This document shows positions 1-8,526 of a DNA stretch of 50,825 nt, in pieces. Below the pieces are notes generated by a model. It had not been told where the DNA came from and searched no databases. It saw only the letters and a list, made by a program, of their open reading frames with translations. Every line of letters starts with the position of its first letter. The first letter of the stretch is position 1. The position numbers and the translations under genes were made by a program. Origin of the DNA: an uncultured Bacilli bacterium (GTDB lineage: Bacteria; Bacillota_I; Bacilli_A; RF39; UBA660); assembly GCA_934098375.1 (NCBI GenBank), contig CAKOOC010000006.1:1-50825 (forward strand), read 5' to 3'.

Positions 1-76
1 ACTAGAAGATGGTACAATTAAAATAAGCGATTTAGATGAGTTTAACATTGAATATATAAAAAAAGAAAGAAAATAA
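1..76 (+). CDS. C-terminal end of an unidentified protein (partial)
   Basis: An open frame enters from the left edge (first full codon at 2) and stops with TAA at 74-76. It supplies about 24 charged C-terminal residues ending in KKERK. Too little is visible to assign a family. It is followed by a hairpin at 91-125 and a terminator at 139-162, consistent with the end of an operon. Confidence 0.6.
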   Translation, partial: LEDGTIKISDLDEFNIEYIKKERK

Positions 77-90
77 TTTAATACTTAAAA

Positions 91-125
91 AATATTGAGG
101 GGAAAGTTCAAATCTCTTCGATATT
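91..125 (+). other. 13-bp hairpin with tRNA-like 3' half
   Basis: Bases 91-103 pair with 113-125 (13 bp including three G-T pairs) around a 9-base loop. No T-run follows directly, so this is not a simple terminator. The stretch AGTTCAAATCTCT (105-117) is identical to the T-arm of the tRNA-Ser gene in this window, and an ACCA follows at 125-129. It may be a tRNA remnant or a leader or processing structure; neither is proven. Confidence 0.35.
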
Positions 126-138
126 ACCAATACTAATT

Positions 139-162
139 ACAGAGAATGATCTCTGTTTTTTA
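139..162 (+). terminator. Rho-independent terminator
   Basis: The stem ACAGAG (139-144) pairs with CTCTGT (151-156) around AATGAT, followed by a T-rich run. It closes the transcription unit that enters from the left edge. Confidence 0.75.
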
Positions 163-186
163 TTTTGTTTATATTTCATATGAATA

Positions 187-215
187 TTGTTTTTTTTTTC
201 TTCATGTGCTAAAAT
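187..215 (+). promoter_or_regulatory. Sigma-A type promoter with extended -10
   Basis: TTGTTT (187-192), a 17-bp spacer and TAAAAT (210-215) preceded by TGC. It lies 24 bp upstream of the start codon at 239. Confidence 0.6.
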
Positions 216-238
216 TCAAATAGAATAGGAAAGTGTCT

Positions 239-1660
239 ATGAAACATTTAAAGTATTTATTATTAATATTATTTATAGTTCCTCTTAGTGTTCATGCTGA
301 TAACATTAGTTTAACTTGTCCAACTACTAAAATAAGATCTGGTGGCGAATTTACTTGTACTATATTTGGACCTGAATACTGTGCAACATTTACTGCGGAT
401 TTAGTATTACCAGACGGTTTTTCATACAAAAGTGGCCTAGCCGGTGACAATTATACTTTAACAAAAAATAGTAACAACTTAACTTTTGATGGAACTGGTT
501 TGCATAGCCGTGTTGTTGGTATTATTACTTTAACTGCCCCAGTTATTGATACTGAAACTAAATACAATATTTCTTTAGAAAACATAAAATTTAAATACAC
601 TTCATCTGATACATCTTTTACTAATCAAGATACTTTAAAAAGAAATATCACCGTTTTAAAAGGAAAAAATAGTAATACATCAACAACATCAACTAGCACT
701 ACAACCCCGTCTACTATTAATGTATATACTTTGAAAGTTACTGATGGCGTAAACGATAATCAAAATCTAACTTGTAAAGCTGATAATAATAGTACTTGCG
801 ATGTTGATTTATCTAAATTAACTATTCCCACTAAAGAAGGCTACATTTTTAATGGCTGGTCAAATGAAAAAGATTGTACCGTCGGAATAAAAGATAAATA
901 CACCTTATCTAAAAATGAAACTATCTATGCTTGTTTTAAAGTATCAGAAGGCGATATGCTTTATCTAGAAAACATAATAGTAAATGGTAATGCGATTGAA
1001 GACTTTAGTAAATTTAAAACTGAATACACCTTAAACTATGATGTAATAGATACTTACAAAGTTGAAGGTACATCTACAGATAAAGATGTTAAAATTGAAG
1101 TAAATGCCCCAGAAAATTATGTAATGGGTACTAATATAGTTACTATAACATTAACTAAAAATAGTCAAAAAACTACTTATACTATTAATATAAATATTGG
1201 ATCTCATAATGTCATATCTAAAACTCTTTTAAAAGAGCTTACAATAAGTGATTATAATCTTAACTTTAAGCCAGAAGTATTTAACTACAATTTAAAAGTT
1301 AGTCATAATACTAAAGAGTTAAATGTAAATGTTCAAACATCTGATGAAAATGCATCATATATAATTAATGGCAATAAAGATATTAAAGATGGTAGTAAAA
1401 TAATTATTACGGTATTTGATAATGAATCAAACACTAGTGAATACACTATTTTAATTGAAAAACAAACTATAATTGAAGAATATAAAAATTATTTAATTGC
1501 GGTGGCAGTTATCATTTTCTGCCTAATTGTTTACTTTATCGTTGGTATGAAAAAGCACAAATTTGATAAAACAAACAAAAAAGTTAAAGTGGTAAAAAAA
1601 GAACGCAAAAAAGCAAAAAAGTCCAAAAAATCTGAAAATATTGAAACTTTAGATTTATAA
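239..1660 (+). CDS. Secreted membrane-anchored protein with InlB-type and cadherin-like repeats
   Basis: The start is ATG 239, after AGGAAA; an in-frame GTG at 233 lies inside the ribosome-binding region. The protein of about 473 residues begins with a signal peptide (about residues 1-21). A Cys-containing beta-sandwich-like domain follows (to about 135), resembling cohesin-like folds. Next come a short Thr/Ser linker (about 145-162), one InlB/Listeria-Bacteroides-type repeat with the GYIFNGW signature, and two cadherin-like beta-sandwich domains (about 240-320 and 335-410). A membrane segment (about 417-437) and a Lys-rich cytoplasmic tail end the protein. The layout suggests a surface-displayed adhesin or binding protein, with ligand unknown. 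A terminator follows at 1663-1688. Domain names are from pattern recognition; the overall function is inferred. Confidence 0.8.
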   Translation: MKHLKYLLLILFIVPLSVHADNISLTCPTTKIRSGGEFTCTIFGPEYCATFTADLVLPDGFSYKSGLAGDNYTLTKNSNNLTFDGTGLHSRVVGIITLTAPVIDTETKYNISLENIKFKYTSSDTSFTNQDTLKRNITVLKGKNSNTSTTSTSTTTPSTINVYTLKVTDGVNDNQNLTCKADNNSTCDVDLSKLTIPTKEGYIFNGWSNEKDCTVGIKDKYTLSKNETIYACFKVSEGDMLYLENIIVNGNAIEDFSKFKTEYTLNYDVIDTYKVEGTSTDKDVKIEVNAPENYVMGTNIVTITLTKNSQKTTYTININIGSHNVISKTLLKELTISDYNLNFKPEVFNYNLKVSHNTKELNVNVQTSDENASYIINGNKDIKDGSKIIITVFDNESNTSEYTILIEKQTIIEEYKNYLIAVAVIIFCLIVYFIVGMKKHKFDKTNKKVKVVKKERKKAKKSKKSENIETLDL

Positions 1661-1662
1661 AT

Positions 1663-1688
1663 TAGGTAAAAATTACCTAGTTTTTTTT
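1663..1688 (+). terminator. Rho-independent terminator
   Basis: TAGGTAA (1663-1669) pairs with TTACCTA (1673-1679) around AAA, followed by eight T. It ends the surface-protein gene just before the xerD promoter. Confidence 0.85.
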
Positions 1689-1693
1689 ATCCG

Positions 1694-1702
1694 TGCTATA
1701 AT
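1694..1702 (+). promoter_or_regulatory. Extended -10 promoter of the Xer recombinase gene
   Basis: TGC followed by a perfect TATAAT (1697-1702). Transcription would start near 1709, which is the GTG of the first possible start codon and 9 bases before ATG 1718. There is no room for a Shine-Dalgarno sequence. Confidence 0.65.
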
Positions 1703-1717
1703 GTACTTGTGATAAAT

Positions 1718-2605
1718 ATGAAAGATATAATAAATGAATTTCTTGATTATATTGCTTATGAAAAAAAATATTCTAATAATACGGAAATAAATTACGAAAT
1801 AGACTTGTATCGTTTTGCTGAATTTTTAAAAATAAACCATAAAAATTATTTAAAAATCAAATATGAAGATGTTAGTAATTTTATTATGAGCTTACAAAAA
1901 TCCGGCTATAAAAGCACTTCCATTAATCGTGCCATTAGTACTTTAAGAAGTTTTTATACATATTTAGAAAAAGAAAAAATAATTACTAGTAATCCATTTA
2001 ATTTAGTAAGTAATTTAAAAACTGATAAAAGATTACCTAATTATTTTAAATATAATGAATATTTAGAAATGATAAATACTTTATCAGATAGTCCTTTAGA
2101 CGTTCGTAATCGTTCAATATTAGAATTACTCTTAGCTACTGGTATGCGTGTAAGTGAATTATCAAGTGTTAAGATGGATGCTATAGATTTTAATAATAAT
2201 GAAATAAAAGTTCATGGCAAAGGTGGTAAAGAAAGAATTGTCTACTATGGTTCTTATGCTAAAGATGCTTTAGATAATTACCTTCATAACAGTAGAAATA
2301 TATTATTAAATGGAAAAAATTGTGAGTTTTTATTAGTAAACAATAATGGTAATCCGCTAACGTCAAGGGGTATTCGTTTAATAATTGAAAATATTGTCAA
2401 AAAAGCATCCATCAGTTCTAAAGTAACTCCTCATACCTTTAGACACACCTTTGCGACCATGTTACTCAATGAAGGATGTAACATTAAAAGTGTTCAAGAA
2501 CTCCTTGGTCATGCCTCTTTAGGCACCACTGGAATATATACTCACTTAACTAATGAAGAGGTCCGTAAAGTTTATTTAAATGCTCATCCAAGAGCTAAAA
2601 AATAG
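1718..2605 (+). CDS. xerD: Tyrosine recombinase, XerC/XerD type
   Basis: This tyrosine recombinase resolves chromosome dimers at dif with a Xer partner and FtsK; assignment to XerD rather than XerC is by general resemblance only. The N-terminal SAM-like DNA-binding domain spans about residues 1-100. The C-terminal catalytic domain shows the full set R144, K168, H239, R242, H265 and nucleophile Y274 (numbered from ATG 1718). Length of about 295 residues is normal for the family. GTG 1709 is an alternative start. The -10 box ends at 1702, so the transcript would be leaderless or carry only about 9 bases of leader. No phage or transposon genes adjoin it, which favours a housekeeping Xer role. 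Confidence 0.9.
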   Translation: MKDIINEFLDYIAYEKKYSNNTEINYEIDLYRFAEFLKINHKNYLKIKYEDVSNFIMSLQKSGYKSTSINRAISTLRSFYTYLEKEKIITSNPFNLVSNLKTDKRLPNYFKYNEYLEMINTLSDSPLDVRNRSILELLLATGMRVSELSSVKMDAIDFNNNEIKVHGKGGKERIVYYGSYAKDALDNYLHNSRNILLNGKNCEFLLVNNNGNPLTSRGIRLIIENIVKKASISSKVTPHTFRHTFATMLLNEGCNIKSVQELLGHASLGTTGIYTHLTNEEVRKVYLNAHPRAKK

Positions 2606-2628
2606 TAGTATAAAATCTTCTTTTTTGG

Positions 2629-2634
2629 TATAAT
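2629..2634 (+). promoter_or_regulatory. -10 box (TATAAT)
   Basis: A perfect TATAAT 24 bp upstream of ATG 2658, within a T-rich stretch. The -35 is not obvious. Confidence 0.5.
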
Positions 2635-2657
2635 TTTTTTGTTAGGATTGATTTATT

Positions 2658-3341
2658 ATGAAAGAAGATAAAGATATTATATTATTAAGTAAAATTATTA
2701 TTATAGTTCTTATAATTATCGGCTCGATAGTTATTTTATCGCTCGTAAAATATATTTTTACTACTGATAAATATGGTTATGATATTCCTAAAGAACCAGA
2801 TCAAACCGTTGATATAGAAAATTATCAAAAATTAACTTCAATTGATAAAATTAAATATAATCAAAATATATCTAGTAAACCTTTTTTAACCGCAATTAAT
2901 AATTCTGTAACCAAGTATATTAATAATGTAAATGAAGATTTACTGCAAAATGATGAAAATTTATTCAAATTTGTTTATAGTTTTGCTTATGAAGAAAACA
3001 ATAAGACTTTAACCAAAGAAATACTTGATGAAACTGCTAATAAGTTATTTAATCGAAATATTTCCAGTGAAATTTTAAATAATTACTTAAAAGATGGAAA
3101 TTATTTCTATGATGTAAATCCAAACTATGACTATTGTTTTAAAGCATATAAAGTAAAAACAGAAAAAGATACTATTTATATTAAATTAGGTGTTGTTAAT
3201 TATAATGCCATAATTTGTGGCAGCGATTACACTGACTATAATATTGATACATTTATAAAAGAGGCAATACTTATTATCGATAAAAAAGATAATAATTATT
3301 ATATAAATAAATTAACATTTATAGAAAAGGAAAGTGATTAA
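2658..3341 (+). CDS. Single-pass membrane protein of unknown function
   Basis: The 227 residues start with a short charged cytoplasmic segment, then one strongly hydrophobic helix (about residues 9-32). The rest is an Asn/Lys/Tyr-rich domain that should face outside, containing two Cys (about 157 and 186). I do not recognise a family. The start is ATG 2658 after a weak AGGAT. Its stop codon (3339-3341) lies one base before the start of ppdK, so the two genes are probably cotranscribed. A link to PPDK is not obvious, and the arrangement may reflect a shared promoter only. Confidence 0.75.
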   Translation: MKEDKDIILLSKIIIIVLIIIGSIVILSLVKYIFTTDKYGYDIPKEPDQTVDIENYQKLTSIDKIKYNQNISSKPFLTAINNSVTKYINNVNEDLLQNDENLFKFVYSFAYEENNKTLTKEILDETANKLFNRNISSEILNNYLKDGNYFYDVNPNYDYCFKAYKVKTEKDTIYIKLGVVNYNAIICGSDYTDYNIDTFIKEAILIIDKKDNNYYINKLTFIEKESD

Positions 3342-3342
3342 C

Positions 3343-5979
3343 ATGACAAAATTTGTTTATTTATTTAGCGAAGGTAATGCAAGCATGCGTAATCTTTTAG
3401 GAGGTAAGGGTGCTAACTTAGCCGAAATGACTAATATTGGCTTACCAGTTCCTCAAGGCTTTACTATTACCACTGAAGCTTGTACTAAGTACTACGAAGA
3501 TGGTCGCGCTATTAATGAAGAAATTGAAAGTCAAATTAATGAATATATTTCTAAGATGGAAGAAATTACTGGTAAAAAATTTGGCGATAAAGAAAATCCA
3601 TTATTAGTTTCTGTCAGAAGTGGTGCAAGAGCAAGTATGCCTGGTATGATGGATACAATTCTTAATTTAGGTTTAAATGAAGAAGTAGTAAATGTTCTTG
3701 CTGAAAAATCTAATAATCCTAGATGGGCTTGGGACTGCTATCGTAGATTTATTCAAATGTATTCTGATGTTGTTATGGAAGTAGGTAAAAAATACTTTGA
3801 ACAATTAATCGATAAGATGAAAGAAGAAAAAAATGTTAAATTAGATGTTGAACTTACTGCTGATGATCTAAAAGAATTAGCAAAAGAGTTTAAAGAAGAA
3901 TATAAATCTAAAATTGGTGAAGAATTTCCTGATGATCCTAAAGAACAATTGATGGGCGCTATTAAAGCTGTATTTAGATCTTGGGATAATCCTCGTGCTA
4001 ATGTTTATCGTCGAGATAATGATATTCCATATTCTTGGGGCACTGCTGTTAATGTTCAATCTATGGCCTTCGGTAACATGGGTGATGATTGTGGAACTGG
4101 CGTTGCTTTTACAAGAGACCCTGCAACTGGTGAAAAAGGTTTATTTGGTGAATTCTTAACAAATGCTCAAGGTGAGGATGTTGTTGCTGGTGTTAGAACT
4201 CCAATGAAGATATCAGAAATGGCTGATAAATTCCCTGAAGCCTTTGAAGAATTTAAAAAAGTATGTACTACTTTAGAAAATCATTATCGTGATATGCAAG
4301 ATATGGAATTTACTGTAGAACATGGTAAATTATATATGCTTCAAACAAGAAACGGTAAAAGAACTGCTCAAGCTGCTTTAAAAATTGCTTGTGATTTAGT
4401 TGATGAAGGTATGCGCAGTGAAGAAGAAGCTGTTTTAATGATTGATCCAAGAAACTTAGATACACTATTACATCCTCAATTCGATAGTAAGGCCCTAAAT
4501 GCTGCCACTCCTGTTGGTAAAGGCTTAGGTGCATCACCTGGTGCTGCTTGTGGTAAAATTGTTTTTACTGCTGAAGACGCTGCTACTTATGGTATCGGTG
4601 GAAAAGGGGAAAAAGTTGTTTTAGTTAGACTTGAAACTTCTCCAGAAGATATTACTGGTATGAAAGCCGCTCAAGGTATTTTAACTGTTCGTGGTGGTAT
4701 GACTAGCCATGCTGCTGTAGTTGCTCGTGGTATGGGTACTTGCTGTGTATCTGGTTGTGGTGACATTATTATGAATGAAGCCAAAAAAGAATTTACTTTA
4801 GCCGGCAAAGTATATCATGAAGGAGATGTAATATCTATTGATGGTACGACTGGTAATATTTATGATGGTGCTATTCCAACTGTTGATGCTACTATTGCTG
4901 GTGAATTTGGCCGCGTTATGGCTTGGGCTGATAAATACCGTAAATTAGGTGTTAGAACTAATGCCGATACTCCAAAAGACACTAAAAAAGCTATTGAATT
5001 AGGTGCTGAAGGAATTGGTCTATGCCGTACTGAGCATATGTTCTTTGATGAAGAAAGAATCTTTAATCTAAGAAGAATGATTTTATCTGAAACTGTTGAA
5101 GATAGAGAAAAATATTTAAATTTATTAATTCCATATCAAAAGAATGACTTTAAAGAAATGTATAAGGAATTAAAAGGCTTACCAATGACTGTTCGTTATA
5201 TCGATCCACCACTTCATGAATTTATTCCTAAAACGGAAAGTGAAATGGCCGAACTTGCATCTTCAATGGGAATAACTGTTGAACATATCATTGATGTATG
5301 TAATGAACTACATGAATTTAACCCAATGATGGGTCACAGAGGTTGTCGTTTAGCTGTAACTTATCCGGAAATCGCTAGAATGCAAACTCGTGCTTTAATG
5401 GAAGCCGCTATTGAAGTTCAAGAAGAAGAAGGATTTGATATTGTACCAGAAATTATGATTCCTCTTGTTGGTGAAGTTAAAGAATTAAAATATGTTAAAG
5501 ATATTGTAGTAGAAACTGCTGAACTTGTTAAAAAAGAAAAAGGTTCTGATATGAATTATCATATTGGTACTATGATTGAAATACCTAGAGCTGCATTAAC
5601 TGCTGATGATATAGCCAAAGAAGCAGAGTTCTTCTCATTTGGTACAAACGATTTAACTCAAATGACATTCGGTTTTTCAAGAGATGATGCTGGTAAGTTC
5701 TTAGGCGCTTACTATGAAAAGAAAATTTATGAACAAGATCCATTTGCTAAATTAGATCAAGTTGGTGTAGGTCAGTTAGTTAAGATGGCTGTAGAAAAAG
5801 GTAAATCTACAAGACCCAATATTAAACTTGGCATTTGTGGAGAACACGGTGGAGATCCATCAAGCGTAGAATTCTGCCATAATATAGGATTAACCTATGT
5901 TTCTTGCTCACCATTTAGAGTTCCAATTGCCCGTTTAGCCGCTGCACAAGCTGCTATCAAGTCTGAGGATAGAAAGTAA
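3343..5979 (+). CDS. ppdK: Pyruvate, phosphate dikinase
   Basis: The enzyme interconverts ATP, phosphate and pyruvate with AMP, PPi and phosphoenolpyruvate, as a reversible PPi-linked step of glycolysis in many fermentative bacteria. The N-terminal ATP-grasp nucleotide-binding domain is followed by the swivelling phosphohistidine domain with the GGMTSHAAVVARGMG motif. The catalytic His is about residue 456 and the regulatory Thr lies two residues before it. The C-terminal PEP/pyruvate TIM barrel has the GICGEHGG motif and catalytic Cys near residue 832. Length of 878 residues is normal. The start is ATG 3343 after AAAGGAAAG; an upstream in-frame GTG (3334) sits in the ribosome-binding site. 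No PPDK regulatory protein gene is seen nearby. Confidence 0.97.
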   Translation: MTKFVYLFSEGNASMRNLLGGKGANLAEMTNIGLPVPQGFTITTEACTKYYEDGRAINEEIESQINEYISKMEEITGKKFGDKENPLLVSVRSGARASMPGMMDTILNLGLNEEVVNVLAEKSNNPRWAWDCYRRFIQMYSDVVMEVGKKYFEQLIDKMKEEKNVKLDVELTADDLKELAKEFKEEYKSKIGEEFPDDPKEQLMGAIKAVFRSWDNPRANVYRRDNDIPYSWGTAVNVQSMAFGNMGDDCGTGVAFTRDPATGEKGLFGEFLTNAQGEDVVAGVRTPMKISEMADKFPEAFEEFKKVCTTLENHYRDMQDMEFTVEHGKLYMLQTRNGKRTAQAALKIACDLVDEGMRSEEEAVLMIDPRNLDTLLHPQFDSKALNAATPVGKGLGASPGAACGKIVFTAEDAATYGIGGKGEKVVLVRLETSPEDITGMKAAQGILTVRGGMTSHAAVVARGMGTCCVSGCGDIIMNEAKKEFTLAGKVYHEGDVISIDGTTGNIYDGAIPTVDATIAGEFGRVMAWADKYRKLGVRTNADTPKDTKKAIELGAEGIGLCRTEHMFFDEERIFNLRRMILSETVEDREKYLNLLIPYQKNDFKEMYKELKGLPMTVRYIDPPLHEFIPKTESEMAELASSMGITVEHIIDVCNELHEFNPMMGHRGCRLAVTYPEIARMQTRALMEAAIEVQEEEGFDIVPEIMIPLVGEVKELKYVKDIVVETAELVKKEKGSDMNYHIGTMIEIPRAALTADDIAKEAEFFSFGTNDLTQMTFGFSRDDAGKFLGAYYEKKIYEQDPFAKLDQVGVGQLVKMAVEKGKSTRPNIKLGICGEHGGDPSSVEFCHNIGLTYVSCSPFRVPIARLAAAQAAIKSEDRK

Positions 5980-6073
5980 TTTATTTAAAATACTATAAAG
6001 TGCTTGTCTTAAGAATAAACCAGAAAAATAATAATATCGTTTTTTGATGAATATACTATAAATGATATACTTA

Positions 6074-6102
6074 TTGACATTTTTATAAAAATATAGTATA
6101 TG
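6074..6102 (+). promoter_or_regulatory. Candidate promoter of a small RNA
   Basis: Consensus TTGACA (6074-6079) is followed by TATATG (6097-6102) at 17 bp, or GTATAT at 16 bp. The -10 is imperfect. Transcription would begin near 6109 and reach the terminator at 6230-6258. Confidence 0.45.
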
Positions 6103-6125
6103 CATATTGCACTGAAAAGTGTGAA

Positions 6126-6164
6126 AATGTTTTTCGCTTCTGAATGGTGCGACTAATAAATGAT
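6126..6164 (+). repeat. Direct repeat, copy 1
   Basis: AATGTTTTTCGCTTC, a 6-base spacer, then GTGCGACTAATAAATGAT. Copy 2 is at 6175-6210, with a 3-base spacer in place of 6. Confidence 0.8.
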
Positions 6165-6174
6165 TCCAGGCGAC

Positions 6175-6210
6175 AATGTTTTTCGCTTCCAGGTGCGACT
6201 AATAAATGAT
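6175..6210 (+). repeat. Direct repeat, copy 2
   Basis: Second copy of the repeat at 6126-6164. Both halves are identical; only the central spacer differs in length. Confidence 0.8.
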
Positions 6211-6229
6211 CCTGTCTATAATGTGGAAT

Positions 6230-6258
6230 AACTTCATCAGATGATGGAGTTTTCTTTT
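6230..6258 (+). terminator. Rho-independent terminator of the candidate small RNA
   Basis: AACTTCATCA (6230-6239) pairs with TGATGGAGTT (6242-6251) with one G-T pair, followed by TTTCTTTT. Confidence 0.75.
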
Positions 6259-6420
6259 GTCATATGATATATTGTTATTAAAGATTGATATTCATGAAGA
6301 TTAAAACAGAAAATGCTAGATGAAACAAAAAGTCTATAAACTACGTTTGAAATTTTTAAAATTTCATTTTTGTTATATTTAGGTGCAATTTTTATAATGA
6401 ATAAAGTTTGGAGGATTAAA

Positions 6421-7908
6421 ATGAATATAATTTTTTTAAGACATGGTGAAGCAAGTGATAATGTTAATGAATTGTTCTCAGATAAAGAAATTTATTGGTC
6501 AACCTTAACCGTCAAAGGAATCAATACAGTTAAAGAAACAATTAAGAACTTGCCAAGTTCGATTGATAAAATATATGTATCACCATTACCTAGAACAATT
6601 CAAACTGCTCATTATGTTAGTAATTTATACCCAGAAACAGAAGTAGTAATCGAAAATAGAATTCGTGAAATAAATCATGGAAAATATACTCATCAAAAGA
6701 ATAATGAAAATTTAGATAATACTAGAAAAAAACAAATAAATGGCGATTATTTTATTAGGTTAGGAGAATATGGCGAAAATAATTATGAGATTGAAAATAG
6801 ATTAAATGAGTTTTTGAAAGAGGTTAGCGAAAATAATTTTAAAAATAACACTATAATGATAATATCCCACGGTTCTATAACATCATATATGAAAAGAATA
6901 TTAAAATTAAAAACTCCCCACATTCAAACTGGTAAAATGGAAATATTTAATAATATCAATTTCAAACCATTATTTGAATCTATAAAAAGGCTTTCTAGAA
7001 TAAGAAAAGAAAAAATAGATATTAGAATAAATCAAATAAAAAATTTAAATGTAGGCATTCCATTAAAACAAAATTTATTAAAATTAGCAAAAAAAGAATT
7101 TAATAATAATGAAATAAGCGATCAAATATTTAATAGTTATATTGAAGGACTTTCTACCAAAACATTAATTCAAGTAACAAGTCCTGTTTTGAAAAAGAGT
7201 ATCATTTTAATATGTTTTTACAATAATTTTGAAAATTTTACTGAAGTTTGGATGCAACATTACATAAATTTAGGGATTAAAAACTTTGTCCTTGTAGATA
7301 AAAATTCACGAGATAAATCCACCGAAATATTAAAAAAGTATTCTAAAAATGTCAATATTTCATTTTGGAAAATAAATGAAAACTTTAATGATTCTAATCA
7401 ATGTGGATTACAGCAAAAAATAGTTGAGTTTTATGGTGCTGATAATTATTATTTAATTGTTGAACCGTATGAATTGCTTATCTATAAAAATTATGAAAAG
7501 ATTAATATAGATAAATACATTCAAAAGATGAAATCAAGTATTTTTAAATCTTTAGTTTTAGATGTTTATTCGAATAAAAATATAAAGAATCCAAGTTTTA
7601 AAGATTTTAAATATATTGATAATAATACATACAAAATAACATCACAAAGATATGGACAAAAATTTTATGGTGGTCCATATTTCCGAGTTTTAAAAACAAA
7701 TTTGTGTCTGCAAAAAATATCGCTAATAAAATATACTGGTAAAGAAATTTTTATAAGCAAACATTTTTATTATCCATTTAGTTTGAATAATAAAGCAAAA
7801 TTTTGCACGTATTTATTAAATTATAATCTTTTGAAAGAGACAAATAAAAAAGAAAGAATTATATTTTATGATAAAAAAACATCAAAGTTGCTTAGTGATA
7901 TGATATAG
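6421..7908 (+). CDS. Histidine phosphatase / GT-A glycosyltransferase-like fusion protein
   Basis: The start is ATG 6421, directly after a clear GGAGG at 6411-6415. The N-terminal part (about residues 1-180) is a histidine-phosphatase (phosphoglycerate mutase-like) domain with the LRHGEA motif at the N-terminus and the second catalytic His in IISHGS. The C-terminal part (about 255-495) resembles the GT2-like family that starts with W-x-QHYINLGI and VDKNSRDKSTEIL. There the usual acidic DxDE metal motif appears as VEPYE, so metal-dependent catalysis may be altered. A role in surface polysaccharide or phospho-sugar processing is inference. The gene stands with the GNAT gene between two terminators, like a small accessory unit. 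Confidence 0.75.
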   Translation: MNIIFLRHGEASDNVNELFSDKEIYWSTLTVKGINTVKETIKNLPSSIDKIYVSPLPRTIQTAHYVSNLYPETEVVIENRIREINHGKYTHQKNNENLDNTRKKQINGDYFIRLGEYGENNYEIENRLNEFLKEVSENNFKNNTIMIISHGSITSYMKRILKLKTPHIQTGKMEIFNNINFKPLFESIKRLSRIRKEKIDIRINQIKNLNVGIPLKQNLLKLAKKEFNNNEISDQIFNSYIEGLSTKTLIQVTSPVLKKSIILICFYNNFENFTEVWMQHYINLGIKNFVLVDKNSRDKSTEILKKYSKNVNISFWKINENFNDSNQCGLQQKIVEFYGADNYYLIVEPYELLIYKNYEKINIDKYIQKMKSSIFKSLVLDVYSNKNIKNPSFKDFKYIDNNTYKITSQRYGQKFYGGPYFRVLKTNLCLQKISLIKYTGKEIFISKHFYYPFSLNNKAKFCTYLLNYNLLKETNKKERIIFYDKKTSKLLSDMI

Positions 7909-7950
7909 AAAATTAATAATTTAATAAAGTATAAAAGAAAGTAGAGTATT

Positions 7951-8442
7951 ATGAAGCTAAAAGATTTAAAAGAAGTTAGTAATGATATAAATATAAATGA
8001 TTATTTATGGTTATATAATTATGTTAGAAAAAATATGCCTCATCCTGAATGGTTAGGAACTTTTTCAAAAAATGAAATAATTGAAATATTAAATAATGGA
8101 GGAAAAATTTGGCTTTATTATGATCAAAATATGCCAGTTTGTTCTGTATTTTACATTCCATCCTCTAACAAATCATTAAGAAAACATCATATAGATTATG
8201 ATGAATCAATAACCGGTAGTTTAGGACCCGTAATGGTTAGGAAAGAATATATTGGAAATAATTTGCAACTCGCAATGCTAAAAGTTATTAATAATTATGC
8301 AAAAAGCTTAGGAAAAAGTCACATGTTTACCAAAGCACATAAAGATAATATTTATTCCATCCGTAATATATTAAAAGATGATTATAAAATAATAGATGAA
8401 TATGAAAATGAACGCGGCAAAATGTTGGCTTTCATAAAATAA
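7951..8442 (+). CDS. GNAT-family N-acetyltransferase
   Basis: The 163-residue protein has the GNAT layout. A central strand (GSLGPVMVRKEYIG) leads into the acetyl-CoA-binding turn and helix (NNLQLAMLKVINNYAKSLG), followed by a final helix with NIYSIRNILK, where GNAT proteins usually carry an N-x-x-S/A motif. The N-terminal half is divergent and the substrate cannot be told. It follows the phosphatase/glycosyltransferase fusion by 42 bases, probably in the same transcript. The ribosome-binding site is weak (GAAAG). A convergent terminator follows at 8527-8562. Confidence 0.75.
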   Translation: MKLKDLKEVSNDININDYLWLYNYVRKNMPHPEWLGTFSKNEIIEILNNGGKIWLYYDQNMPVCSVFYIPSSNKSLRKHHIDYDESITGSLGPVMVRKEYIGNNLQLAMLKVINNYAKSLGKSHMFTKAHKDNIYSIRNILKDDYKIIDEYENERGKMLAFIK

Positions 8443-8526
8443 AAATCTTGAATAATTTTTTGATGCAAGTTATGAGTACAAAGATTATTACCCTTACAAA
8501 ATTGTTAAATTAAATAAATCCTAAAT

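Larger units (their letters stand above)
6109..6258 (+). ncRNA. Candidate small RNA with internal direct repeat
   Basis: The 440-base gap between ppdK and the next gene has no convincing ORF on either strand. It does have a TTGACA promoter, a 150-base transcribable stretch and a strong terminator. Inside are two copies of AATGTTTTTCGCTTC followed after a short variable spacer by GTGCGACTAATAAATGAT, at 6126-6164 and 6175-6210. The pattern matches none of the riboswitch, 6S, SRP, tmRNA or RNase P motifs I know. The ends are inferred from the promoter and terminator. Confidence 0.45.

Noticed and set aside
1718..2605. The tyrosine recombinase as part of an integrated phage or mobile element
   Set aside because: No phage, transposon or att-like repeats are near, and the sequence fits housekeeping XerC/XerD.
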